Counted from the first letter of the stretch, positions 26,762 to 36,626 are shown. The stretch: 64,000 nucleotides of DNA from an uncultured Aquimarina sp. (GCA_947503835.1 CANNFM010000016.1:1-64000), one strand, 5' to 3'. Numbers and translations: made by a program. The notes: generated by a model not told the origin, from the sequence alone.

Positions 26762-27091
26762 CTAAAGTTGTTCTTTAATTTTAAGTAATTGCCCTTTAAT
26801 AGACTCCAGTTTACGAATAATGTCAAAACTGTCTAAAGCTTCGTGTTTTTGTTCTTTTAGATGAATCTTAGCTCCTTCGAGTGTAAAACCACGTTCTTTT
26901 ACCAGATGGTAGATTAGTTCTAGATTTTTAATGTCCTCAGGGGTAAATTTTCGATTACCTTTAGCATTTTTCTTTGGTTTTAGAATATCAAATTCTTTTT
27001 CCCAAAAACGAATTAATGAGGCATTAACATCAAATGCTTCAGCTACCTCACCGATACCGTAGTACATTTTTTTTGGTAAGTCTACATACAT
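26762..27091 (-). CDS. MerR-family transcriptional regulator
   Basis: Short regulator of 109 residues. The winged-helix MerR DNA-binding domain is at about 10-80 (YGIGEVAEAFDVNASLIRFWEKEF, KGNRKFTPEDIKNLELI), with a short helical tail for dimerisation. It has no cysteine ligand site or effector domain. It sits 2 bp after the CapA gene inside an envelope operon, so it may tune that operon, which is inference. Confidence 0.92.
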   Translation of the reverse strand: MYVDLPKKMYYGIGEVAEAFDVNASLIRFWEKEFDILKPKKNAKGNRKFTPEDIKNLELIYHLVKERGFTLEGAKIHLKEQKHEALDSFDIIRKLESIKGQLLKIKEQL

Positions 27092-27093
27092 AA

Positions 27094-28200
27094 TTATTCT
27101 TTTTGTTGTGTAAAACTTCCATCCTCTTCAAAAAGAAGCTTGCTTTCGGGGAAATCTTCTAAAGTTAGTTTTTTGATTTCTTTAAGGGCTCTTTTTTTCT
27201 CATCTATAAAAGGGTATACCTCATCGATTTGCTTAGCAGAATGAAGCTTGCCTTTAACAAAATTTCCATCTAGATCTATTTCAATTTCTGCGATGGGGGC
27301 GTATCCTTTAATTCCGTCCAGATTAAATCTCGAATAGGTGCAAAAATTACCTAAGCTGTAAGCAATGAACTTGTTCTTATATACTTCAAAAGCTCTGGAA
27401 ACATGGGGTCCATGCCCAATAACCATATCTGCACCAGCATCGATCACAGTATGTGCAAATTTATATACATTTCCACGATCTTCACCATAAAAACGTTCTG
27501 TTTTTCTGGTTACATGGGTATATTTTAGGCCCTCGGCCCCACCATGAAAAGAAACAATCACTATATCTACCTTTTGTTTAAGTTCTTCAACAATTTTCTT
27601 TGCATTGGTTAAGTTATGAATTTTTACGCAATCTTTGTTGGGTGCAAAAGCGCAAAATCCATAGGTAATTCCGTTTTTTTCAAAAATAGTAGAAGGTTGG
27701 GCAAATACGCCTGCGTAGGCAATATTGTGTTTTTCCAGTGTTTTCGAGGTGTTTTTAATTCCTATTTCGCCAAAATCTCCGATATGATTATTGGCTATAC
27801 TCATCACATCAAATCCAGTTTCCTCAAGATATTGTCCATAGGCTTCTGGGGATCTAAACGAGTAGCATTTTGACGGGTCAGAACATCTTTTGGCATTGTC
27901 GCCTTCGTCGGTAAGCGTGCCCTCTAAATTTCCGAATAGAATATCGGCTTGGGTTAAAATAGAATTGACATCGTCAAAAGGTCCTTTGCCTTTTGGTGGT
28001 AGGTAACTTTCATTAGGGAAATTAGTTCCCATCATAATGTCACCCACAGCCATTATTTTAATGTATTTAGGTTTTTCTAGTTCAAGTTTAGTTTTTTGAA
28101 CTATCGAATACATGGAGTCCAATACTTCTTTTGAATATTTTTGGGCCTGTATTGAAGAACTGAAACCAAAAATGATAACAAAAAAAAGTATTTTTCGCAT
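27094..28200 (-). CDS. CapA family protein (metallophosphatase fold)
   Basis: Exported protein of 368 residues with signal peptide about 1-19 (ILFFVIIFGFSSSIQAQ). The CapA / PGA_cap fold, a calcineurin-like metallophosphoesterase relative, shows AVGDIMMGTNFP, GNLEGTL, NNHIGDFG, SFHGG and GHGPHVSRAFEVYKNKFI. Members are annotated as poly-gamma-glutamate synthesis factors, but no other cap genes are here and the true role is open. It begins 6 bp after the M23 peptidase stop. Confidence 0.9.
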   Translation of the reverse strand: MRKILFFVIIFGFSSSIQAQKYSKEVLDSMYSIVQKTKLELEKPKYIKIMAVGDIMMGTNFPNESYLPPKGKGPFDDVNSILTQADILFGNLEGTLTDEGDNAKRCSDPSKCYSFRSPEAYGQYLEETGFDVMSIANNHIGDFGEIGIKNTSKTLEKHNIAYAGVFAQPSTIFEKNGITYGFCAFAPNKDCVKIHNLTNAKKIVEELKQKVDIVIVSFHGGAEGLKYTHVTRKTERFYGEDRGNVYKFAHTVIDAGADMVIGHGPHVSRAFEVYKNKFIAYSLGNFCTYSRFNLDGIKGYAPIAEIEIDLDGNFVKGKLHSAKQIDEVYPFIDEKKRALKEIKKLTLEDFPESKLLFEEDGSFTQQKE

Positions 28201-28206
28201 TGATGT

Positions 28207-29184
28207 TTAGTCTAGAGATTCATTTATTAGATTAGAAGCTTTAAGGATCTCAGCAAATTCTTCAGGAGTTAAACTTCCGTAGTAAAAGTTTCTTGGATTA
28301 ATTTTAACACCATCCTTGAAAATCTCATAATGAAGATGTGGAGCAACAGATCTTCCTGTGCTACCTACATATCCAATAACATCGCCACGATTAACTTTTT
28401 GCCCTTTCTTTACATTGTATTTGCTTAAATGAGCATATAAACTCACATAATTAAAGCCATGATCGATACGGATATGTCTACCATATCCTGTAGAATTGGC
28501 ATCGGCTCTTGTTACTACACCAGTACCAGAAGCATAAACCGGAGTCCCTGTTGCCGCAGAAAAATCCATACCATAATGAAATTTTCTTGCTTTGGTAAAA
28601 GGGTCACTTCTCCATCCGTAACCAGATGCCATACGTTTTAGATCTGAGTTTTGTATGGGTTGTATTGCAGGGATAGTGGCTAATAATTCTTCTTTCTGTT
28701 CGGCGAGTTCTGCAATTTTATCAAGAGATTTTGATTGAACTACAATTTGTTTGGTAAGTTTATCAATTCGCTCGCTACTTTCAATAATCATGTTAGAATT
28801 ATCGTAACCTTCGAGGTTTTTGTATCTATTTACACCTCCAAATCCCGCATTACGTAATTCTTCGGGTATAGGATTAGCTCCAAAGTAAAGACGATAAATA
28901 TTATCGTCACGTTCGGCGATTTCTGCTAAAATTTCTTCATCACGACTTAACCGCTTATTCATCAGGTCATATTGAAACTGCATATTTTCGAGTTCTCTTC
29001 TATATGCTTTTTCTTTAGGAGTTTCTAATTGCGGGATATTAAGATAGATAAGAAGTAAAACAAACCCGGCTAAAAAAGTACCAACCACACCTAATGCAGC
29101 TATACCAAATTTCCTTCCTTTCTTTTGCTCTATTTTGCGATAAGAAAGCGTGTCACTATCATAGTAATATTTAACCTTTGACAT
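28207..29184 (-). CDS. M23 family metallopeptidase
   Basis: Membrane-anchored cell-wall endopeptidase of 325 residues. A cytoplasmic lead of about 27 residues, one membrane helix (about 28-49, FGIAALGVVGTFLAGFVLLLIYL), a coiled coil about 55-110, and the M23 domain about 190-290. Zn ligands are visible in HYGMDFSAATGTPV and HLHYEIF. It is the first gene of the six-gene minus-strand operon and is divergent from alaS. Confidence 0.94.
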   Translation of the reverse strand: MSKVKYYYDSDTLSYRKIEQKKGRKFGIAALGVVGTFLAGFVLLLIYLNIPQLETPKEKAYRRELENMQFQYDLMNKRLSRDEEILAEIAERDDNIYRLYFGANPIPEELRNAGFGGVNRYKNLEGYDNSNMIIESSERIDKLTKQIVVQSKSLDKIAELAEQKEELLATIPAIQPIQNSDLKRMASGYGWRSDPFTKARKFHYGMDFSAATGTPVYASGTGVVTRADANSTGYGRHIRIDHGFNYVSLYAHLSKYNVKKGQKVNRGDVIGYVGSTGRSVAPHLHYEIFKDGVKINPRNFYYGSLTPEEFAEILKASNLINESLD

Positions 29185-29252
29185 AATCTAAAATATGCTA
29201 TTTTTGCAGGATATCAACCAAAAAAGTCTTGTTTAATATCAAGACAACGCAA

Positions 29253-29260
29253 CAAATATA
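29253..29260 (-). promoter_or_regulatory. -7 element for the M23-TPM operon
   Basis: Reads TATATTTG on the minus strand, about 70 bp before the M23 peptidase start. The -33 is not clear. A TATTTTTG on the plus strand (29200-29207) faces alaS but lies far upstream of it. Confidence 0.4.
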
Positions 29261-29394
29261 GTAAAATGTTGCAAAGTCGAGAAAAAACTGACAAGTATAG
29301 ATAGATTTTTTTTAGGAACAGTCTATTTAAATATCTGTTTTTTAATAATTTAAGAGTCTTTTTGGTGCAAATAAAATAGCAATACATAGAATTT

Positions 29395-32025
29395 ATGAAA
29401 TCCCAAGAAATTAGAAATCAATTTTTAGAGTTTTTTAAGTCCAAAAAACATAGCATCGTAGCATCTGCGCCAATGGTAATCAAGGATGATCCTACTTTGA
29501 TGTTTACAAATGCTGGGATGAATCAATTTAAAGAATATTTTTTAGGTAATGGTACTCCTAAAAATAATCGAATTACCGATACTCAAAAATGTTTACGGGT
29601 AAGTGGTAAACATAATGATTTAGAAGAGGTAGGTATGGATACTTATCATCATACCATGTTTGAAATGCTCGGAAACTGGAGTTTTGGAGATTATTTTAAA
29701 AAGGAAGCAATCCAATGGGCGTGGGAGTTATTAACCGAGGTATTTGGTATTGATAAAGACATACTGTATGTATCGGTTTTTGAAGGTGCAAAAGATGAAA
29801 ACCTGGAGATGGACCAGGAAGCTTTTGATTTATGGAAGGAAATCGTTCCCGAGGATCGTATTATTATGGGTAATAAGAAAGATAATTTCTGGGAAATGGG
29901 AGATCAGGGTCCTTGTGGTCCTTGTTCAGAAATCCATGTCGATATTCGTTCTAAAGAAGAGAAAGCTAAAACTTCTGGTAGAGATCTTGTTAATGCAGAT
30001 CATCCCCAGGTGGTAGAGATCTGGAACCTGGTTTTTATGCAGTTTAATAGAAAGGCTGATAAATCATTAGAAAAATTACCTGCGCAACATGTCGATACAG
30101 GTATGGGATTTGAACGCCTATGTATGGTATTGCAAGGAGTTAAATCAAATTACGACACCGATGTTTTTACACCTTTAATACGTGAGATTGAAACCATTAC
30201 GAACTCAAAATATGATAAAAATACGTTGCCAACAGATGATGATGGTAAAGTAAGTGTAGCCATTCGTGTAATTGCTGATCATGTGAGAGCAGTGTCGTTT
30301 TCGATAGCAGATGGTCAATTGCCCAGTAATACAGGAGCTGGATATGTGATCCGTAGGATTTTACGTAGAGCAATACGATATGGCTTTACTTTTTTAGATA
30401 CCAAAGAACCATTTATCTATAAGTTAGTAGAAACATTAAGTAAACAAATGAGTAGTGCTTTTCCAGAATTAAAAGCACAGAAAAACTTGATCGTTAATGT
30501 CATTAAAGAAGAAGAACAATCTTTTCTAAGGACATTAGACCAGGGGTTGGTATTGTTAGATAATATTATTAAAAAGACTAAAGGCAAAGTTGTTTCAGGA
30601 GAGAAGGCTTTCGAGCTATATGATACTTTTGGTTTTCCGATAGATCTTACCGCCTTAATCTTAAGTGAGCAAGGATATGAGTTAGACGAAAAAGGTTTTG
30701 AGGTAGAGCTGCAAAAACAAAAAGAAAGATCCAGAGCGGCATCTCAGGTTTCTGCAGGAGATTGGAAGATATTGTTAGATAATACAACCGAAGACTTTAT
30801 TGGATACGATAACCTAAAGGCCGATGTGAAAGTTACAAGGTATCGTAAGGTGAGCAGTAAAAAAGATGGAGAATTATATCAATTAGTTTTCGATAAAACG
30901 CCTTTTTACCCTGAAGGTGGAGGGCAAGTTGGAGACAAAGGATATTTAGAGGTCCCTAATGGTGATGTAGTATATATTATTGATACCAAAAAAGAAAATA
31001 ATCTTATTATTCATTTCACTAAAAATTTGCCAAAGCATATTAATGAGACTTTGACGGCAGTGGTAGATGCAAAACAACGTTCTAGATCTGCATCTAATCA
31101 TACGGCTACACATTTAATGCATCAAGCATTACGTACAATTCTGGGAACTCACGTAGAGCAAAAAGGATCTATGGTACATAGTGGTAGTTTGCGTTTTGAT
31201 TTCTCACATTTTGCTAAAGTATCTGCAGAAGAATTAAAAGAAGTCGAAGATTTTGTGAACGCTAGAATCCGTGAACAACTTCCGCTAGAAGAGCAGCGTA
31301 ATATCTCTTATGACCAAGCAATATCAGAAGGTGCTATAGCATTGTTTGGAGAGAAATATGGAGATACCGTAAGAGCTATTCGTTTTGGAGAATCTATGGA
31401 ATTATGCGGAGGTACTCATGTGAAAAACACAAGTAGTATTTGGCATTTTAAAATTACATCAGAAAGTGCAATTGCAGCAGGAATAAGAAGAATAGAAGCA
31501 ATTACAGGCGATGCAGCTAAAGAATATTTCACAACACAATCTGAAGCATATGGAGAAGTAAAAACTGTTCTTAAAACTAAAGATCCTGTGAAAGCTATTA
31601 TGGCGATGCAAGACGAAAATGCAACTTTAAAGAAACAGATTGAGGCACTTCTTAAAGATAAGGCTAAAAACCTAAAAGGAGATCTTAAATCTGAGTTTGA
31701 AGATGTAAACGGGATTAATTTCTTAACCAAAAGAGTAGATCTTGATGCGTCAGGAATTAAAGATATATCCTTTGAGTTGGGAGGGGAGTTAGATAATGTT
31801 TTCATAGTATTTGGAGCAGAACAAAATAGTAAAGCATTGTTGTCTTGTTATATATCTAAAAACCTAGTTGAAGAAAAAGGACTAAATGCCGGACAAGTAG
31901 TTCGAGAACTTGGAAAATATATTCAAGGCGGAGGTGGTGGACAGCCTTTCTTTGCTACAGCAGGAGGTAAAAACCCATCAGGTATTGAAGAAGCATTAGA
32001 AAATGCAAAGCAATATTTAAAGTAA
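29395..32025 (+). CDS. alaS: Alanyl-tRNA synthetase
   Basis: Class II synthetase of 876 residues that charges tRNA-Ala. The N-terminal catalytic domain has TFTNAGMNQFK-type and HHTMFEMLGNWSFGDYF motifs. The editing domain has the zinc site HTATHLMHQAL and CGGTHVKNTSSIWHFKI. The C-Ala domain ends with GGGGGQPFFATAGG. Full family length and no defects. The start is the ATG of KSQEIRNQFLEFF. Confidence 0.98.
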   Translation: MKSQEIRNQFLEFFKSKKHSIVASAPMVIKDDPTLMFTNAGMNQFKEYFLGNGTPKNNRITDTQKCLRVSGKHNDLEEVGMDTYHHTMFEMLGNWSFGDYFKKEAIQWAWELLTEVFGIDKDILYVSVFEGAKDENLEMDQEAFDLWKEIVPEDRIIMGNKKDNFWEMGDQGPCGPCSEIHVDIRSKEEKAKTSGRDLVNADHPQVVEIWNLVFMQFNRKADKSLEKLPAQHVDTGMGFERLCMVLQGVKSNYDTDVFTPLIREIETITNSKYDKNTLPTDDDGKVSVAIRVIADHVRAVSFSIADGQLPSNTGAGYVIRRILRRAIRYGFTFLDTKEPFIYKLVETLSKQMSSAFPELKAQKNLIVNVIKEEEQSFLRTLDQGLVLLDNIIKKTKGKVVSGEKAFELYDTFGFPIDLTALILSEQGYELDEKGFEVELQKQKERSRAASQVSAGDWKILLDNTTEDFIGYDNLKADVKVTRYRKVSSKKDGELYQLVFDKTPFYPEGGGQVGDKGYLEVPNGDVVYIIDTKKENNLIIHFTKNLPKHINETLTAVVDAKQRSRSASNHTATHLMHQALRTILGTHVEQKGSMVHSGSLRFDFSHFAKVSAEELKEVEDFVNARIREQLPLEEQRNISYDQAISEGAIALFGEKYGDTVRAIRFGESMELCGGTHVKNTSSIWHFKITSESAIAAGIRRIEAITGDAAKEYFTTQSEAYGEVKTVLKTKDPVKAIMAMQDENATLKKQIEALLKDKAKNLKGDLKSEFEDVNGINFLTKRVDLDASGIKDISFELGGELDNVFIVFGAEQNSKALLSCYISKNLVEEKGLNAGQVVRELGKYIQGGGGGQPFFATAGGKNPSGIEEALENAKQYLK

Positions 32026-32039
32026 TATTAATAAAAAAG

Positions 32040-32078
32040 CTCCCTCTCTCCCTTTTGGGAGAGGGTTGGGGTGAGGGG
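32040..32078 (+). repeat. GC-rich hairpin repeat before the GSCFA gene
   Basis: Copy 1 of a dispersed repeat: CTCCCTCTCTCCC, short loop, GGGAGAGGG, then TTGGGGTGAGGGG. It ends 4 bp before the ATG at 32083. Its GGGGTGAGG tail resembles a ribosome-binding site. Confidence 0.88.
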
Positions 32079-32082
32079 CCAT

Positions 32083-33033
32083 ATGAACCTACAAACCAAA
32101 ATACCGTTACAACCTCAAAACCCTAAACTTGATTATGAGTCAGAGGTGTTTATGTTAGGTTCTTGTTTTGCAGAAAATATCGGTGAAAAATTTGAATATT
32201 ATAAATTCAAAAATCGTATTAATCCTTTTGGGATTTTGTTTCACCCTAAAGCTATCGAAACATTTTTGTGGATGGCTAGCCAGGATGAGCAATATGTAGA
32301 TTCTGATTTGTTTTTTCACAATGAAAGATGGCACTGTTTTGATGCACATTCTTCTTTAAGTAATCCTAATCAAGAAGAATTACTTTCGAATTTAAATACT
32401 GCTTTGACCTTTACAAAAGAAAAATTACAATCTGCAACACATGTCTTTATTACTTTGGGTACGGCCTGGGTATATCGATTAAAATCGTTAGATATGATTG
32501 TGGCAAATTGTCATAAGATTCCGCAGAAAGAATTTGAAAAGAGTCTTTTGTCGATTGATGATATTGGTCAATGCCTTCAAAATTGCATACATTTAATTAA
32601 AAGCCTTAATTCGTCTGCTCAAATTGTGTTTACGGTTTCTCCTGTGCGACATAGTAAAGATGGATTTGTAGAAAATAACAGGAGTAAATCTCATTTAATT
32701 GCAGCAATTCATCAAACTATAAGCGGTTTTCAAAATCTAAGTTATTTTCCTTCCTATGAGATTATGATGGATGAGCTTAGAGATTACAGATTTTATGGAG
32801 CTGATATGATTCATCCTAATGAAACAGCAATCCAATATATTTGGGAGCGCTTTTCTGAAGTATGGATTTCCGAAAAAGCTAAAAAAATAATGCTACAAGT
32901 TGAAGATATTCAAAAAGGAATAGCACATCGGGCATTTAACCCTAAGAGCGAACAACATATGTCATTTTTGAAAAAATTGACATTAAAAAAAGATAAACTT
33001 CAAGAAGAATATCCCTTTATGGATTTCAAGTGA
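32083..33033 (+). CDS. GSCFA domain protein
   Basis: Protein of 316 residues with the eponymous motif near the N-terminus (MLGSCFAENIGEKFEYYKF) and NPFGILFHP. The family belongs to the SGNH/GDSL-like hydrolase fold, with DMIHPNETAIQYIW providing the Asp-x-x-His pair. Substrate unknown. The open frame extends upstream to a GTG inside the repeat, but ATG 32083 is the natural start. It follows alaS by 57 bp and is probably co-transcribed with it. Confidence 0.9.
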   Translation: MNLQTKIPLQPQNPKLDYESEVFMLGSCFAENIGEKFEYYKFKNRINPFGILFHPKAIETFLWMASQDEQYVDSDLFFHNERWHCFDAHSSLSNPNQEELLSNLNTALTFTKEKLQSATHVFITLGTAWVYRLKSLDMIVANCHKIPQKEFEKSLLSIDDIGQCLQNCIHLIKSLNSSAQIVFTVSPVRHSKDGFVENNRSKSHLIAAIHQTISGFQNLSYFPSYEIMMDELRDYRFYGADMIHPNETAIQYIWERFSEVWISEKAKKIMLQVEDIQKGIAHRAFNPKSEQHMSFLKKLTLKKDKLQEEYPFMDFK

Positions 33034-33042
33034 TCAGTATAA

Positions 33043-34803
33043 TTAAACTATAGTAAAATTATTGTTAATTATTTTAAGTCCACTGTCAATTAAATGCTTA
33101 ATATCTGGTTTTCTAGATTTCACACTTTCTAAATAACTTAGAATTTGTAAGGAAAACTTCTCATCTCTGTCATAAACCAGTTCATAAATTTCTATAGGCA
33201 ATAACCAATCATTAGAGTGATCTTTTTTGATGATATCAAAAACCGCTTCTAGAGAGAATTTGGTGGTTGCACCCTCTCTGATATTTTTTACAGACTGATA
33301 TAAAGAATGCAGTTCTTCTTCCTGGGTATTGTAACTCCTTTTTATCGTTGTAGAATCTGGATTGTGTGTAATTAGATCAAAGGAATAATCATCTGCCGGT
33401 CCTGAGAATGCCGATGTAATTTCTTTACCTACCGCCAAATCAAAAGTACCCCATTCGGGTTTAAAAAGATATTCGTCTTTATATTTTATGGTACATTCAC
33501 TAAATTGAATTAAGATCAGTTCTCCTTGTATGTTTCGTATACCTGTAATATTATTTCCGGCAACGGTGATCCCGCTTTCAAATTCAAACTCTATATATTC
33601 TCCATCGTAAAAATTATATGCTTTTAGATCTCTAGGAGACATATTTTCTATAGCCAGGTTGATCCCTTTTAATTTTCCTAAAGGAGATCTAAAACCATTA
33701 ACGTGAGTATCGATTCCATGGCCAATTAATTCTTTTTCTCTAAATGAGAGTGCAGTAGGTCCTGATGTTTCGAAATAAATAACTTCGTTATCCTCATTTT
33801 TAATCATACGAGTAAAAATACCAGAAACCTGTAACCCAGTACTTAATTCAATGGTTCCCATATTTTCTGATTCAATTAATTTTGCAAGCCCTCGATGACC
33901 GCCTTTCCTTAAGGCCATTGTGTCGGCAAATTCTTCTAAAACTTGACATAAGTATGCAAAATCAGGAGTTACAAATAACTGAGGCTGTGGTTTGGTGATG
34001 TCAAAATCCTGAAAAGCAGCTTCTGGAGAATAGGATAGTTTTTTCACATTATCTGTCATACACCATTCACTCTCCCCAATAGATGAAAGTAACCCTGCTC
34101 CATATATTTTTGGATTTTCAGTAGTGCCGATTAGACCATACTCTACAGTCCACCAATGTAGATTGCGTATGAGTGCCATTTCTGAAGGAGTTTCTTTTTG
34201 ATTTTGTAATGTAGAAACTCTTCTTTCTGCATCTTCTATATCTGTTTGTTTTGTATCGTGAGCTTCTTTTAAAATTGAAAGTGTTCTAACGGCCTCATAT
34301 AGTTCATAATCTCTTTTTGAAGAAATTGCTTTACAACCAATTTTGCCAAAACGCCTTAAGTATTCTGCATAGTCCGGATTAGCAATTATAGGTGCATGCC
34401 CTGCCGCTTCATGAATAATATCCGGTGCAGGGGTGTATTCTATATTTTCGAGCTGCCTTATGTCTGAGGCGATAACAAGGATGTTATAAGCTTGAAACTC
34501 CATAAAAGCATTAGGAGGGATAAAGCCGTCTACTGCAACTGCTGCCCAACCAATTTCTTTTAAAATCCTATTCATCCCATACATACTTGGGATTTCATCA
34601 ATAGAAATACCTGTTTTTTTAAGTCCGTTCAAATAAGAATCATGGGCTACTTTACTAAGAGAAGTAACATTTTTTCGCATTACATATCGCCAAACTGCTT
34701 GATCTATAGGGGTATACTCCTCATAATTTTGTGGTTTTATAAATTGTTTTAAATGTGGAGGAAGTCTGTCTAGTAAAGGATTTGATTCTATATTAATGGA
34801 CAT
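33043..34803 (-). CDS. Aromatic amino acid hydroxylase (phenylalanine hydroxylase-like)
   Basis: Pterin-dependent iron monooxygenase of 586 residues, most likely phenylalanine to tyrosine. Iron ligands are His131 and His136 in DIIHEAAGHAP and Glu221 in HWWTVEYGLIG. The catalytic domain covers about 90-330. Typical bacterial enzymes are near 260-300 residues. Here about 250 further residues follow with no domain I recognise and no ACT domain visible. It sits about 2.4 kb from the phenylacetate cluster on the opposite strand, so both branches of phenylalanine breakdown are close together. Confidence 0.9.
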   Translation of the reverse strand: MSINIESNPLLDRLPPHLKQFIKPQNYEEYTPIDQAVWRYVMRKNVTSLSKVAHDSYLNGLKKTGISIDEIPSMYGMNRILKEIGWAAVAVDGFIPPNAFMEFQAYNILVIASDIRQLENIEYTPAPDIIHEAAGHAPIIANPDYAEYLRRFGKIGCKAISSKRDYELYEAVRTLSILKEAHDTKQTDIEDAERRVSTLQNQKETPSEMALIRNLHWWTVEYGLIGTTENPKIYGAGLLSSIGESEWCMTDNVKKLSYSPEAAFQDFDITKPQPQLFVTPDFAYLCQVLEEFADTMALRKGGHRGLAKLIESENMGTIELSTGLQVSGIFTRMIKNEDNEVIYFETSGPTALSFREKELIGHGIDTHVNGFRSPLGKLKGINLAIENMSPRDLKAYNFYDGEYIEFEFESGITVAGNNITGIRNIQGELILIQFSECTIKYKDEYLFKPEWGTFDLAVGKEITSAFSGPADDYSFDLITHNPDSTTIKRSYNTQEEELHSLYQSVKNIREGATTKFSLEAVFDIIKKDHSNDWLLPIEIYELVYDRDEKFSLQILSYLESVKSRKPDIKHLIDSGLKIINNNFTIV

Positions 34804-34823
34804 GTAGAAATTATTTTAATACT

Positions 34824-34831
34824 CAAAAATA
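34824..34831 (-). promoter_or_regulatory. -7 element for the hydroxylase
   Basis: Reads TATTTTTG on the minus strand, 20 bp before the start codon. No obvious -33. Confidence 0.45.
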
Positions 34832-34885
34832 CTATAAATGGTAAATTAAAAGTTTTATTTTAATATAGAAGTATCTTTAAATAGT

Positions 34886-34893
34886 TAAATTTG
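34886..34893 (+). promoter_or_regulatory. -7 element for the T9SS protease
   Basis: TAAATTTG, an exact TAnnTTTG match, about 25-30 bp before the non-ATG start of the protease gene. It supports initiation at 34916 or 34922. Confidence 0.5.
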
Positions 34894-34921
34894 TTTTTGT
34901 TGATCTAAAAAAAAGTTGATT

Positions 34922-36586
34922 GTGAGATGTAAGTTGATATTATTAATAGGAGTGTTTTGTATGTTAGTTGCCAATGCACAGGTTACTAATGAGGGAACAC
35001 CAGTAAGTTGGGGTATAGCAAATAAAAAAAGTATTGCTCCTATGCTTATGAAGAACTTTGATTTAAATAAAATTAAAGCTGAAGATGTAATAAATGATAA
35101 AGACCGGGCTACACCTTATAGATTTGGGTATGAGTTAAAAGTGAATCTTGGATTAGATAATGCTGGTGTTTGGGATGAGTTCGAAAATGGAGATAGAATA
35201 TGGCGTATTAATATCATATCTGAAGGAGCTAAAACCGTAAATTTCATTTTCGATACCTATAGAATTCCTAGAGGTGCAACCTTATATGTATACAATAATG
35301 ATAGAACGGATTTGCTTGGAGCATATACTAATATCTTTAACAGGCCAGATGAAATGCTTGGTACTTGGTTAGTTGAAGGCGATAATGTATGGCTAGAATA
35401 TTTTGAACCAGCCGCGGTAAAAGGTCAAGGTAGACTAAATATTGCTAAGGTTATTCATGGATATCGTTCTGTAACTGATGCTATGGTTAGACAAAAAGCA
35501 TTAGGGAGTTCAGGAGATTGTAATCACGATGTGGATTGTCCTGTAGGAGTTGATTTTGATGTCTTAAAGGATGAATTAAAAAGATCTGTTGGATTTATTA
35601 TTCTTAATGAATTTGTTTGTACAGGAACATTAATAAATAATACAAGTAATGATCAAGCTCCTTATTTTTTAACGGCTAATCATTGTGAATCTGGATCTAC
35701 ATCCACCTGGGCATTTCGATTTAATTGGATTAGTCCCGACCCTTCTTGTGGAACAACTTTGGCCAGTGAAGATGCTGCAGAGGATCAAACGACTAGTGGT
35801 GCAACGGTGTTAGCATCAAATCCAAAATCAGACATGAAATTACTTCAACTGGATGGAGGACTTGATGCTGATTGGAACTTAATCTGGGCTGGTTGGGATA
35901 GAACAGGTAATGCACCAGACTTTGTTGTGGGGATCCATCATCCGGCGGGAGATATTATGAAAGTTTGTCGAGAAGATATACCTCCAACTAAATTTTTACT
36001 AGATTTTAATGGAGAACCACAAACCGAGACATGGCAAATTGAAGATTGGGACATAGGAGTAACCGAAGGAGGGTCGTCTGGTTCAGCAATTTTTGATCCC
36101 AATGGTAGAATTATAGGTCAACTTGCAGGTGGTAGTGCTGCATGTAATGGAACCGATGATAACAATCTACCAGATTTTTATGGAAGATTTGATGTGTCAT
36201 GGGATTTTGGTAATGCAGATTCAGATAGTTTAAAACCATGGTTGGATCCCGAAGGAACCAATGCTACAACGCTAGATAGACTTGCTCAAGATGGATCAAC
36301 ACCTCCTACACCTACACCTCCTACACCCGAAGAATTGGTAGAAGAAGTTGCTTTATTTTTTCAACCTTCTAAGGCGGTAATTACCATTTCTAATACAATA
36401 ACTAATAATATCGTAACGTATTCGATCTTTAATATTTCTGGAGCACTTGTTGATTCCGGAAAGGTAATAGGAGAAAAAGAAGATATCGATTTGACTGCAA
36501 AATCATCAGGAATGTATTTTGTGTATATTGAAAATTCAGTAGGTGGTTCTTTTACTCAAAAAGTTGTCGTTAATCAAAGATTCTAA
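34922..36586 (+). CDS. T9SS-exported trypsin-like serine protease
   Basis: Secreted protease of about 554 residues related to lysyl endopeptidase. A signal peptide (KLILLIGVFCMLVANAQ) is followed by a pro-region of about 180 residues. The chymotrypsin-fold domain has catalytic His in FLTANHCE, Asp in KSDMKLLQL and Ser in GGSSGSAIFD. A Pro/Thr linker (TPPTPTPPTP) joins it to a C-terminal T9SS sorting domain (SGMYFVYIEN, QKVVVNQRF). No ATG precedes the signal peptide in frame. The start must be GTG 34922 or TTG 34916. Confidence 0.9.
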   Translation: MRCKLILLIGVFCMLVANAQVTNEGTPVSWGIANKKSIAPMLMKNFDLNKIKAEDVINDKDRATPYRFGYELKVNLGLDNAGVWDEFENGDRIWRINIISEGAKTVNFIFDTYRIPRGATLYVYNNDRTDLLGAYTNIFNRPDEMLGTWLVEGDNVWLEYFEPAAVKGQGRLNIAKVIHGYRSVTDAMVRQKALGSSGDCNHDVDCPVGVDFDVLKDELKRSVGFIILNEFVCTGTLINNTSNDQAPYFLTANHCESGSTSTWAFRFNWISPDPSCGTTLASEDAAEDQTTSGATVLASNPKSDMKLLQLDGGLDADWNLIWAGWDRTGNAPDFVVGIHHPAGDIMKVCREDIPPTKFLLDFNGEPQTETWQIEDWDIGVTEGGSSGSAIFDPNGRIIGQLAGGSAACNGTDDNNLPDFYGRFDVSWDFGNADSDSLKPWLDPEGTNATTLDRLAQDGSTPPTPTPPTPEELVEEVALFFQPSKAVITISNTITNNIVTYSIFNISGALVDSGKVIGEKEDIDLTAKSSGMYFVYIENSVGGSFTQKVVVNQRF

Positions 36587-36626
36587 AACTAAGTCATAGT
36601 ATTATACTATTAAAGAATCGTGTTAT

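Noticed and set aside
32071..32082. GTG start for the GSCFA gene
   Set aside because: It lies inside the hairpin repeat. The ATG four codons later starts the conserved N-terminus.
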